Source of the DNA: Euplotes aediculatus
Taxonomy: Eukaryota > Ciliophora > Spirotrichea > Euplotida > Euplotidae
Length of the DNA stretch: 21,264 nucleotides
Reading direction: 5' to 3'
Assembly (NCBI GenBank): GCA_030463445.1
Contig: JAQGFW010021532.1
Coordinates: 1 to 21,264, forward strand
The position numbers and the translations under genes are program-made. The notes under the pieces are model-generated. The model searched no databases. It worked only from the letters and a program-made list of their open reading frames with translations, and was not told the origin of the DNA. This document shows, one piece after another, positions 1-8,668 of the stretch (positions within the stretch are counted from its first letter, which is position 1; the number at the start of each line of letters is the position of its first letter).

Positions 1-28
1 CCCCAAAACCCCAAAACCCCAAAACCCC
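1..28. repeat. Telomere, C4A4 repeats
   Basis: Three full CCCCAAAA units followed by CCCC, 28 nt in total, at the very start of the window; unique sequence begins at base 29. Spirotrich ciliates carry G4T4/C4A4 telomeres, and 28 bp is the double-stranded length known for Euplotes macronuclear chromosomes (Oxytricha and Stylonychia have 20 bp). This marks a true chromosome end. The length could in principle be a read or assembly cut, but the exact fit and the motif at 46-50 argue against that. Confidence 0.97.
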
Positions 29-44
29 ATATCAATACTCTCTA

Positions 45-51
45 ATTGAAG
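45..51 (+). promoter_or_regulatory. Euplotes chromosome-breakage motif (E-Cbs core TTGAA)
   Basis: TTGAA lies at 46-50, and the 17 bases 29-45 separate it from the telomere. In Euplotes crassus the conserved breakage sequence has an ATTGAA core placed 17 bp inside the telomere-addition site, where it guides fragmentation and new telomere formation in the developing macronucleus. The core and the spacing match; the less conserved 3' flank (GAG) fits the published consensus imperfectly. A chance TTGAA at this exact place is unlikely but possible. Confidence 0.8.
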
Positions 52-72
52 AGTGTAATAAAATTATTAAAG

Positions 73-180
73 ATGGGTGCAGGTAAAGCAGGTAATGGAA
101 GCACTACTCATCTGATGCAGAATCGCTTGGATTTGACTAGCTGATGCTGCCTTTTTACTCCAAATAAAATAACCCTTTAG
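73..180 (+). CDS. Candidate small N-myristoylated, cysteine-tailed peptide
   Basis: An ORF of 35 codons starts at ATG 73, only 22 bases after the breakage motif, a leader length usual for Euplotes nanochromosomes. It begins MGAGKAGNGS, with Gly2 and a Ser/Gly-rich start that fits N-myristoylation, and it carries a run of three cysteines (one from TGA) that could be palmitoylated. Codons are strongly purine-first. It ends at TAG 178-180. A +1 shift there would open about 42 further codons up to base 305, so this may be only the first part of a gene. The complementary strand is also open (stop near base 44), so the strand is not certain. I do not recognise the product. Confidence 0.35.
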
Positions 181-626
181 TTTCTGCAATATTTTGAACT
201 GCTCTTGTGCTTTAAAGTTTTTAAATAATCATGAAGAACTTAAAGAACGTTGATTTTATTCAAATTACAAGATTATTGGTTTAATATTTAAATTTCTTTG
301 GGACTAAAATTCATCTGAAAATAATGGAGAGATATTAACTGGGTGCTTCCCCACTCGGCGTATGATATTTATTAACCTGAATGTTTTAAAAAATTCTTAT
401 TTGATAATGTATTCTAAGAGATATTAAAGTTATTAGTGATTTCAGTTAATAAAATTTCCTCATTGTCTCATCTAAATTATAATGAGTATTACATAAACTA
501 AAAAACTTAGCAATTTAGAAAATTAAAGAAATAGGTTAAGAATTTTCTTCTGATGTTTTTATACTTAATAAAACTGTTTTATTTAATAAAATTTAAATTA
601 TTTTAAGAGCAATACTTTTTTAATTT
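181..626. other. Unresolved stretch with weak coding signals
   Basis: AT-rich, with one patch of more balanced composition at 310-370. That patch is open on the + strand (a frame that follows an AAA-TAA) and also on the - strand (a frame reading INIIRRVGKHPVN). No clear splice pair fixes either. I can support neither as a gene. Confidence 0.3.
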
Positions 627-812
627 ATGACTATGATCTGGCAGTCAGAAGACATTAAATACTATAGATATCAGAAGCTTATTACGAGACCGAGCCATTG
701 CAGATACGATGTAAGTAGAATACATACCTTTGTTCAATTACAATCGACTTTACTAATTCAAATTATTTTATCTTAGATGCAAAGAATTATTTGAATTATG
801 ACTAAATTATAA
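627..812 (+). CDS. Small two-exon ORF, unknown product
   Basis: ATG 627 opens 28 codons that end at a perfect GTAAGT donor (711). A T-rich acceptor ending CTTAG (775-776) follows after a 66-nt intron, and the second exon is 777-812, ending in TAA. The spliced peptide has 39 residues and includes the string KLITRPSHCRYD. This faintly recalls the start of a DHHC palmitoyltransferase zinc motif, but the DHHC core is absent, so I assign no function. An in-frame TAA just upstream supports the chosen start. The - strand is open over 627-700 as well. Either a tiny gene or a gene relic. Confidence 0.3.
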
Positions 813-1285
813 TAGATTTATAAGCTAAAATTAAAAAATTTATGTTAAAAGTAGAAATCCATCAAGTACTTTATCAAGATCTCTGATATAAAAAGTTCTT
901 AAAATATTTTAAATTGAATAAAAGATAAAAATGAGATTAATACAATAAGAAATTAAAAGTCTCCTTTTTTAGTTTGGACTCTCAAGACCATAAAACTAAA
1001 ACTGTGAAAATTTGAACTAAAAGATCAATAATTCAATTTTATTGAACTTGATATTTTTTATTGTAATTGCACGAAATTTGTTTTGTTTTAATAATAACTC
1101 TTACAGAATGTCTTGAAATTTAAACAACAATTATGAAGTAGATGTACATCTTAGCATTATTTCTCAGTTTTAGTTGAAAAGGGTTATAAAATGAAAGGAC
1201 AGCATATTGTTTTCTAAAACAATAAACAGGATCAAGAAAATAGGTCTAAACTAAATATCGAAATTAAGAAAATAAGCTAGAATAA
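813..1285. other. AT-rich stretch, no gene seen
   Basis: Homopolymeric A/T runs and dense TAA/TAG in all frames. No phase-consistent exon pair was found. Confidence 0.5.
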
Positions 1286-1459
1286 TGTAAATATTACATA
1301 TGAAGCATCCTTCAATCTTTTATTATAAGGAAGGCATACATGGTTTGAATTAGGATATTTATGCGAGAGTGAAAAGACAAAGTATTATTTAATAATGCTT
1401 GGGAGCATTTAACTCCAAAAGTATCAGAAATAATCAATTTTTACTGTCAACATAGGTAG
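1286..1459 (+). CDS. Isolated coding-like block, unknown
   Basis: 57 codons are open between stops and end at TAG 1457-1459, with TGA read as Cys. The second half contains AWEHLTPKVSEIINFYCQHR, which has a balanced composition unlike the flanks. No start codon or convincing splice sites were found. A GTAGTAAG sequence at the end could be a weak donor. A frame this long is expected several times by chance in the window, so support is thin. Confidence 0.2.
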
Positions 1460-2281
1460 TAAGTAGTTCGTTAAAAATTTAAAGAACTCTAAAACTAATT
1501 TCGAAATATATAAATTAATCTATAAAAAAGATAAAACTTTATGTAAGGGTCATTTATCCATATATGTAATTTTCTATAGGAATTTTTTGCACTACTATAG
1601 CTTATTTTGATGTTTTTTGATTAAATATCATATTTTAATGCAAAAACTAACTATTTTAGAATCATTTTAATCTATATCTAAGTTCAACTTTAATCATATT
1701 TTTCGAATAGAGTTATTTGTCTTAAATTCAAAATATTAGTTTTTATTAATAAATAATTTAATAAATTTGATTCAAAAACTTTGTTGATTATAAATCAATA
1801 AAAATAGACTAAAAGTCTTAATAGTTTAATCTATTAAGTCTCATTATATCATAAATTTAATTACTAATTTTAAAACTGTAGATTTTTATTTATGATTCAT
1901 ATTAAAAGTCGTAAATTAGAATAATATAGAAAAACAGATATTTTATGAATAATTTAATTGGATTGTAAAAATAAAGTTAATTTTTTTAAACAAACTCAAT
2001 GTATGTTGATAAATTCTTCTAATCTAAACAAGAAATAAATATCTTAATAATTGTCATATGCTATTAATGAGTGCTTTATATACTTCATCTTGTTTGTATC
2101 CAAGTTTTTTACATGTAATTTTGATTTTAATTTAAAAATCTAGCAATTTGTTCTTTATTTATAAACACTCAAAGTAGTAAATGCATACTGTCAATAAATA
2201 TTAAAACCGAGTTGAGTGGTAAATCCAATCAGAAAGCAGACGTATTTGTTTACTTATTTGCTATATAATTTAACGTAGTTT
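1460..2281. other. AT-rich stretch, no gene seen
   Basis: Very low G+C with long A/T runs. Nothing with splice signals or balanced codon use was found on either strand. Confidence 0.5.
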
Positions 2282-2938
2282 GTAGTTTTATCTCACGAAC
2301 TCCCGATCAAGTATTTTGATTTAAAAGATCTCAACGAAACTAAATTCACTTTTAATTAATAACTGGTTAAATCAGTCAAACATAAAATGGCAAATTTTTG
2401 CATCTGAAGATGCGTATAATTCTGAAATCAAGGAATTTTGCTTTCGTTTCAAATCAGATTTCGGGACAGTTCTAGAATGTCCTTTGCATTCGCTATGGGA
2501 AGGATGCACATGTTTGTTATTTTTTTATCAAGAATGAATATACTTTCTGCTTACTTTTACTTAGATGAATGTAAGTCTTAGTTTATTCAGTTTCACTAAT
2601 AATTCAAAGCAATGTTGGACGATGCTTCCAATTGTTGTTTGAACTTCAGTTTATCATTTTACTTATAAACTTACTTTTAGCCGATTATACAATATATGCT
2701 TGTGGGGTTTATTGGGAGATCGAAATAGGAAGAAAACGAGGAAGGTTTCTTTCTCTCAGAAGAGTTGAGAACAATTTATTTCGATTTATGTGCCGCCATT
2801 TTAATTGAGGTTCAACATCAATAGTCGGAGATTAGTAGCTTAAAGTGCAAGTACGATTGAGATAACGCGCACATGGAATCTTTTGAAATTGAGGTGGTAG
2901 ATAGCTGAAGATTATGCTTGTTTAATATTCTTCGTTAA
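2282..2938 (+). CDS. Candidate gene needing splicing and +1 shifts; membrane protein?
   Basis: Less AT-rich than its flanks. Frame one (2282-2356) contains ELPIKYFDLKDLNETKF and stops at AAT-TAA. A +1 shift there enters a second frame (2358-2511) containing FASEDAYNSEIKEFCFRF. A possible intron 2512-2564, a 6-nt exon, then GTAAGT...TTCAG (2571-2590) lead into a third block (2591-2832) with a hydrophobic run FIILLINLLLADY and a basic stretch. At GAT-TAG a +1 shift enters a last block, to TAA 2936-2938, containing HMESFEIEVVDS. Euplotes does use +1 shifts at stop codons, mostly after AAA, so these non-AAA sites are weak. A decayed gene, or different introns (one could remove 2644-2687), is equally possible. 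No homology recognised. Confidence 0.35.
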
Positions 2939-3905
2939 TTTAATTCTGTAGTTAAGAAATATAGTTATTTTAGTAGCTACTTTACATCCATTTATTTTCT
3001 AAATATCAATATTTTAAATGCTTAAAAAGAGATAGACTACTCGGTTCTATTTTTTTACATGATCTGCTGATATTAAGTCATAAAATATGTAATCAAAATT
3101 GAATGAGAAATTCGTATCAAAATTTTTCATAGATTATTTGCTCTTCAGATTACCGATCGAATAAATTTATGGATATATTTTAAAAGGAGGTTAAATGGAG
3201 ACAAAAATTGCTTATTGGCATTGGCCATTAGCGGGATTAATCTGGAAATTTAAAAACACTAATTCTAAGAACAAACTCTCAATGAATGGATATTGATTCT
3301 AATTTCTAACTTAATTTTGATCACATTTAAAGTTTTCATGAATCAGATGAGTTAATTTTCGATAATTTTGTTTTTAAGTATCGTCATGAAATTTAAGGTG
3401 TTACAACTAAATTCAATAATTGAAGATAAGAGATTTGACAGATGGTAATTTTATTAGAAATCGATTAGTAATTGATGCTCAAAAATACTTATGATCAGTT
3501 AAATAGAAATTTTTTAATAAATTAAATAATAATTAGTTAAATTGATTATCAAATGCATTCAATTAGTGATGGATGATCAAATTCTATTTTTTGCTAAAAT
3601 TATTTTCTTTTAAAAATGAATTTTTATTATGATTTGAATTGTCTTGAATTCAAATAAATATTTTAATTTATTAATATTTTTGAGCTTTTACTAATTTTAA
3701 CTTTAAACCTGAGCATTTACTTTAACTTATTTACATTTTGATTTTTTTAATTTGCTTATTTTATAAAATTGATTAAAATTAAATGAATTACAAAAAAGTC
3801 GCATATTTAATTTCAAAACAAATGCTAAGCCATCTCATAGCTGACAAATAAATGATAAACTGCTCATAGCTTTAATAACTTTTACGCTTAGTTAAATTTA
3901 TTTAA
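2939..3905. other. AT-rich stretch, no gene seen
   Basis: Extremely AT-rich after about 3280. No exon pair or RNA gene was recognised on either strand. Confidence 0.5.
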
Positions 3906-4309
3906 AGTAAATGAGTAAAAATACATACTTTTAATTTCGAGAAATTTTCTCGAAAGCTGAAGAGCTCAACTGATTTCATTTCAAATATTGAAGCTGTTAA
4001 AGCTAATCTAAAATCAAAATTATTTAAATAGCCAAATTAATTATTATCAGAATCAGCTGAAAGACATTTCTTGCAAATAAATCAAGCCGAAATGTTTACC
4101 TTGATATCTGATATTTTGAACTACTTAATAAAGAATATTCTCAATGCCAATTTATGATCTTGAATTTTCGATTTAGCTTATTTCTTGATTCCTTTTGCGA
4201 AAATATTAGCAATAAAATACTTGGAGTTTAAAAATATAATTTTGACTACGAATAATCTTTTTCAGCTTAATTATTTAGCTCGAATAGCTGGCTTAAGTAA
4301 AATAATATA
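3906..4309 (+). CDS. Candidate ORF with two AAA-TAR slippery sites
   Basis: Three open segments join if the ribosome shifts +1 twice, each time at the canonical Euplotes motif. The segments are 3906-4028, ending AAA-TAG (4026-4031); 4030-4077, ending AAA-TAA (4075-4080); and 4079-4309, ending ATA-TAA. The joined product would be about 133 residues: first charged (NIEAVKANLKSKLF), then more hydrophobic (FDLAYFLIPFAKILAIKYL). The reading with AAA before both stops is what the Euplotes mechanism predicts. However, base composition is close to background, there is no ATG, and a run of 76 codons can arise by chance here. No family recognised. Confidence 0.3.
3935..3955. repeat. Perfect 10-bp palindrome with 1-nt centre
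   Basis: TTTCGAGAAA at 3935-3944 and its exact reverse complement TTTCTCGAAA at 3946-3955 are separated by a single T. It stands out from the AT-rich surroundings. It could be a dimeric protein-binding site or simply part of the coding-like block 3906-4309 that overlaps it. Confidence 0.6.
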
Positions 4310-5113
4310 AACTGTCTGATTACTCGTTTGATGCAAGTAATAAGGTATAATTATTTAAAAGATAATATTGAGGCAAAACTAATCTTAACATTCGTTAAAT
4401 CAAATATCCAATCATGCTCATAAGAGGATATATAATTTTACCTTTGATAAAAATTATCCCAAATATTAATCAACTGAAATTGTTAAATATAATAAAAATT
4501 ATGATTTAATATTCATCAAATAATTATTTAAATGCTGGTTTTCTTTATTTCTTATTGAGTTATCAAAATAAATTAGAGCCAATCTGATTTTAAAATTTTA
4601 AATTATTAAACTCACATAATGGAAATGCTTAAGGAACTGAGCAATATTTAATATTCCTTAAAGTATGTTTATTGGATTTAAGCTTTCATTGCAAACTGGC
4701 CTCCTCTTCATAGAAAATACTGCTTAAATTTATAAATTGTAAATTTTGCAAGGAGAGTATTTAGCTTTTCCCAAATAGAAATAAGAAATATTAGAGAGAC
4801 AGGACTTTATTAATTTTACAGCTTTATTTTTAAACATTTTTAAATGAGGTCATTCAGATTCAAATTATTTCAGCAAATTTAGTTTAAATTAATAAACTCA
4901 TCAGTTGCATGCCAATTTTGAATTATTTTTGCTTAATTTTTAAATTTATAATTGATTGGATTCAAAATTACTTCATTCAATTTTTTTTAATTTGACTCCA
5001 CTTTGATTGATAAAATTTTGGATGTGCCATTTTTGTAATGGCACATATTTTAAATATATTACTTCATATTAAAAGTAAATAAATAATTTGTTCTTTTAAA
5101 ATAATAAAACTAG
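4310..5113. other. AT-rich stretch, no firm gene; one hairpin
   Basis: A +1 reading of the ATA-TAA at 4304-4309 would open a further 38 or so codons, but beyond that stops are frequent in every frame. A short, less AT-rich patch lies at 4680-4720. Nothing else is supportable apart from the hairpin at 5022-5046. Confidence 0.4.
5022..5046. repeat. 9-bp hairpin, 7-nt loop
   Basis: ATGTGCCAT (5022-5030) and ATGGCACAT (5038-5046) are exact reverse complements around the loop TTTTGTA. The stem has four G-C pairs in DNA that is otherwise nearly all A/T. It lies about 120 bases upstream of the first recognised exon of gene B. A transcript-end or regulatory structure is possible; its function is unknown. 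Confidence 0.6.
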
Positions 5114-5164
5114 ATGAAAAGCATTTTAAATCATTTATTTTTATTTTACTTCTCTGTTCGTCAG

Positions 5165-6287
5165 ACTTTAAATTACCGAACCTTATAGAGATTCAGGACT
5201 TAAACCAACAAAGAACTTCAAATTTTTGAAAAATACAACTTGGATATTCATTGTGACAATATGCCTGTGAGTTTGATGCCAAAAGATGATTGCAAAGGCC
5301 TCAACTTGCAAATAATAATCTGTTTCCGACAGTATATAATAGCAATTACTCAACGATTTTGAGTTTGAATCAAATAAGCGCTACAAATAAAATACAAACC
5401 GCAGATTATTCAAGCAATAATATTATAAGTAAGGAGAAGTTATTGTTCTCATTTAATTGTTAGATTGACTTTGTTTGCAAAAATATTCAAAATTGGAATT
5501 ATTTCATTACCAATAAGTTTTAATATTTATTCCAATTCACTTTATTTAGAAATTTATATTGAGTATTCAAAAATTAAAAATAATCTATTTTAAGTAAAAA
5601 TGCATTCCTTGAGAAAAAAGAAGAGAAATAAAATTTTTGTGACTAATTCATGGCAAACTTTAAGTTTAAAATGCAACGTTTGCTCTTTAAAATGATATCA
5701 TTTGAAAGTATTAATTGCTTATATTATCAATTAAAAATAAAAGTCTTCGTAAAAAGCATAGAGCATTTTTAATCATAATTATGGTTTAAACATTTTAACT
5801 TTGATTTACTCTTTAACATTACTCATTTAGATTTGTCAGCGAAGCCAAATGGAATCAAAGTCGTAAGTTTTCGTTATTTTAATTATTTATTAAACTTTAA
5901 ATTGTATAAACAAAATTTAAACCTTATTAGGTTGACTATTATTAGAGAAAACTTTAGTTGTTATTTAATAAATCCAAATTATTAATTTAAATACTTTGAA
6001 TTTGAAGTTATCACTCAACTATTTATTAATTCGCATTTAGACTGAATTATGGCAGAAGTACTTGAATTCATTCCTAATCGAAGATGACAACGCTATTATT
6101 ATTGTTGGAGATTCTCTTGGAAACTATCCGATCAGTAAGCTACTATTTGATTGATCTAATTTTTAAATAGTGAGAGTTGGATCTCAGACTGAAATTATCT
6201 GGATAAAAGTGTATTATTTCTATTTTATTTTTATAGGTTTCAATATAGCATATATGAAAATCCATGAAGCTCTGTATGGTCTACTCA
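5165..6287 (+). CDS. Gene B: four-exon gene piece, unknown protein
   Basis: Exons are 5165-5428, 5831-5862, 6041-6134 and 6171-6287, each bounded by AG upstream and GTAAG-type donors downstream. The phases agree at every joint (1, 0, 1), and the last exon ends in phase 1 at GTAAGA, so the gene continues. The acceptor before exon 1 follows a long pyrimidine tract, so an upstream exon is expected. The piece encodes about 168 residues. TGA occurs four times as a sense codon, including NF-TGA-K and KR-TGA-L. Recognisable strings are LANNNLFPTVYNSNYSTIL, KVTELWQKYLNSF and AIIIVGDSLGNYPI, followed by a hydrophobic stretch (YYFYFIFIGF) near the end. I do not recognise the family. A rival frame from ATG 5114 would need shifts at 5186 and 5313. 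Exon 4 keeps an intron-like T-rich stretch (6210-6237) that cannot be removed without breaking frame. Confidence 0.65.
5429..5830 (+). other. Intron 1 of gene B (402 nt)
   Basis: It starts GTAAGG and ends TCATTTAG. Splicing joins A to AT with no frame break. The interior is AT-rich, with no ORF of note. Confidence 0.6.
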
Positions 6288-7400
6288 GTAAGAAATCATT
6301 TATCAAATTAAATATTATAATGGTTCAAAATATCTTAATATATCATACTTTTTATTATAAATTACCTTCAAAAATTATGTTTGTAGATTAAATAGTTAAT
6401 CAGATCACTAATATATTGCTTTGTTTTATTTATCAATCAAAGTAATTATGATCAAAATAACTGAAATTTTAGAAAATAATTTTTATATTATCAAATAAAC
6501 CAAAATGCATTGATTACTAAACTAATTTCCAAATTCAAATATAATTCTTTATTATTTTTGGTTAATTGAAAATGTTTTAAATCTTTCAGTAAGATAAGTA
6601 TAAATACCTTTGAATTGATGCCTGAATTCTTCAAGAACTGATATATTATAACACAATAAGTCCATTTTATCTTAAAAAATGTCATAATAAAAACAATAAT
6701 TGAGATTATATTAGGTTGCTTGAAACAATAAGAATCGCTTATCTATTGACAAGGAAGTTTACTATTAAAAACATTTAGAAACCTTTTCATAATTATTTAA
6801 GTTGTTTAGTTTAAAAATTTTAGAATTCGAATTACCAAAAGATTTTTTGCTCTAAATTGAAAACCCTTATTATTGAATTATTTTTATATCAGTTTATTTT
6901 AACTTAAGAAGATACTTTATCTGTTATTTATAATATATCTATATCGGCTTTGTTTATAAATAAAACTGAGGATTTAGTAGAGTAAATTTTTAGTGTTGAG
7001 GATCTAGTCTCCTTGATAGTCTTGATCTTAGATAATGAAGGATGATAAAATTCACAAAGACCGATTAAAATACTAGCGAGGAAGCTTATTTGATCCTCAT
7101 ATATCTTTCATTTGAAGTTTATAGTGTTTATAAATTGAATTTTAATTTCTTATTCACAACTAGGTGAGAATTTAAAGAAAAGCAAAGCAATCTTTATTTT
7201 TGATTAAACTTCTAAAATGCACAGTCCAAAAAGTTTTCTAATCTTATCTCAGATTTCCTCATTTCAATGAACTTTGAAATTATTGAAAATAAATCATGTA
7301 CTATTTTGTGCTGCTTCTATCATATTTAAACGATTCCTTAAATCAATAAGAAATCATGATAATATTTCTTTATTTATTGTCTTGATCAAGCAATAATCGC
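6288..7400. other. AT-rich stretch after gene B, no gene seen
   Basis: It begins with the GTAAGA donor of gene B. Its partner acceptor was not found; candidates such as TTAATCAG near 6400 do not lead into a convincing exon. Short frames on both strands here have background composition. Confidence 0.45.
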
Positions 7401-7616
7401 TTAGATTTTTAGTTTCGATAATGCAAAAAATGACATTGTCCTTGGTTCTGAATAAATTTCGAGAATTGTATTAAAATTTACTGTACTACAATTTAAAAGT
7501 TCTTCAGAATGCATACTAACTTGAAATTCGCCAGTAAAAATAAGCTGATAGCTTATTAAATTTAGAAAATATTGCATGTTAGCAGCTTCGATTTTTTGTC
7601 TATTCATCTTGAACAT
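7401..7616 (-). CDS. Candidate exon or small ORF, unknown
   Basis: On the minus strand 71 codons run from ATG 7616 to TAA 7401-7403, and the frame is open up to 7655. The peptide reads plausibly (GEFQVSMHSEELLNCSTVNF, then SEPRTMSFFALSKLKI), with charged and small residues unlike translated AT-rich filler. It could be the last exon of a minus-strand gene together with the frame at 7868-8668, but no splice pair was fixed. No family recognised. Confidence 0.35.
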   Translation of the reverse strand: MFKMNRQKIEAANMQYFLNLISYQLIFTGEFQVSMHSEELLNCSTVNFNTILEIYSEPRTMSFFALSKLKI

Positions 7617-7867
7617 TATATTTCGGCCGTTTGTGAGCTTTATTATAAGAATTCTTTAATCTATTTATTAAAAGATGTCTTGATCTGACTTAGACAATGG
7701 TTACAGTTTCTCAGTTTTATAAAGATGATCTCTCAACGACTGAATTGTGCACTTTCTTAAATTGAGCTTTTCCATATATTTTATGTTATGTTGATTTTAA
7801 GCCTTGTTATTTTAAACGTAAATCTTCGTTGATCATTAAATTTTCTTTTCATTCTTACTTAAATAAT

Positions 7868-8668
7868 TTATAGATTGAAAATTGATAGATAAATATTTTT
7901 ATCACAATAAAAATAGATGAGGCTTATTTTAGATAAAAAATCTTCTCCATGCTTTGAATATTTTTTAATTTCAGGACCAACATCTTTTATCAATAAACGA
8001 AACTTGTAACCCAAATCTCTCTAGTTCAACAAACATTTTCAACATTTATAAATCAGCACATTAAAACCCGAATACCCACATATTTTCCAGTGAGTCCAAT
8101 TCCAAGTTTCCAACTCAGTCTCTCCTGTGAATTTTAAGTCGATCCATTTAGTGCTAATATTTCTTAATATCAAATTTTCTCTTTGTCTCTTTTTCAATAG
8201 TACTTTCCTCGAATCAGCATGAAAATAAATGAATACGAATAGTGTCTCCGTCCTGGAGTCTTCGTGGAACTCACTCGTTGTTTGTTCTCCATGCAATCAC
8301 GAATATTTAAATCGCCGAATAAATTATGATCCAATTAAAATGTGTTTGATCGATGAAAGAATTGCTACCAGTAGTGATAGAGAGTGCAGCTCTTTTGGAG
8401 ATAAAGTTAATATTCTAAATACTGCTTCACGCTTTGCACTATGCAGATCGTCGCTAACAACTTTTATTTTACTTTTAACTGTTTCATGATTTAAGCATTG
8501 CACTCATCGCTTGCTCGAAGAAATAGGATACAGGAGATGAATAGAAGGGTATAGGGAAATACTATTTTTGTTATTTCGCGGCTGAATTTTAAACATCAAA
8601 CTTAGATAAAAGGTATTTCAATGGCATTTAAAATCTGGGCTGATTATATGAATGCAAGAATTTTTGAT
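7868..8668 (-). pseudogene. Long minus-strand frame with two in-frame stops
   Basis: One minus-strand frame stays open for about 266 codons except for TAA at 8326-8324 and TAG at 8023-8021, far fewer stops than expected here. Segment 1 includes SDDLHSAKREAVFRILTLS. Segment 2 includes KKRQRENLILRNISTKWIDL and ETWNWTHWKIC. Segment 3 includes KDVGPEIKKYSKHGEDFLSK. TGA is used as sense. Because the frame is the same on both sides of each stop, a +1 shift does not explain them; an intron whose length is a multiple of three, readthrough or decay could. The opposite strand also has a good frame (8229-8609), so the strand is not settled. Product unknown. Confidence 0.35.
8229..8609 (+). CDS. Rival plus-strand ORF opposite the minus-strand frame
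   Basis: 126 codons run from ATG 8229 to TAA 8607-8609 when TGA is Cys. Codons are strongly of the purine-N-pyrimidine type, and the ORF contains PIKMCLIDERIATSSDREC. It also has FGDKVNILNTASR, which superficially recalls the GD-VN-A-R signature of class III nucleotide cyclases but has the wrong spacing and lacks the rest of the domain. An AAA-TAA directly precedes the ATG in frame. Only one of this ORF and the minus-strand frame is likely to be real. I slightly prefer neither. Confidence 0.3.

Noticed and set aside
1-28. Oxytricha/Stylonychia origin
   Set aside because: Their code uses TAA/TAG as Gln and TGA as stop, and their telomeres are 20 bp. Here the exons avoid TAA/TAG and use TGA as sense.
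627-710. DHHC palmitoyltransferase zinc motif
   Set aside because: Only a loose RPSHCR string is present; the DHHC core and the flanking helices are missing.
6491-6685. Minus-strand ORF
   Set aside because: Background composition (K, N, I, L, F only), no splice context, and a length expected by chance.
8380-8450. Class III nucleotide cyclase signature (GD-VN-A-R)
   Set aside because: The spacing is wrong by three residues, and no metal-binding aspartates or neighbouring conserved segments are seen.
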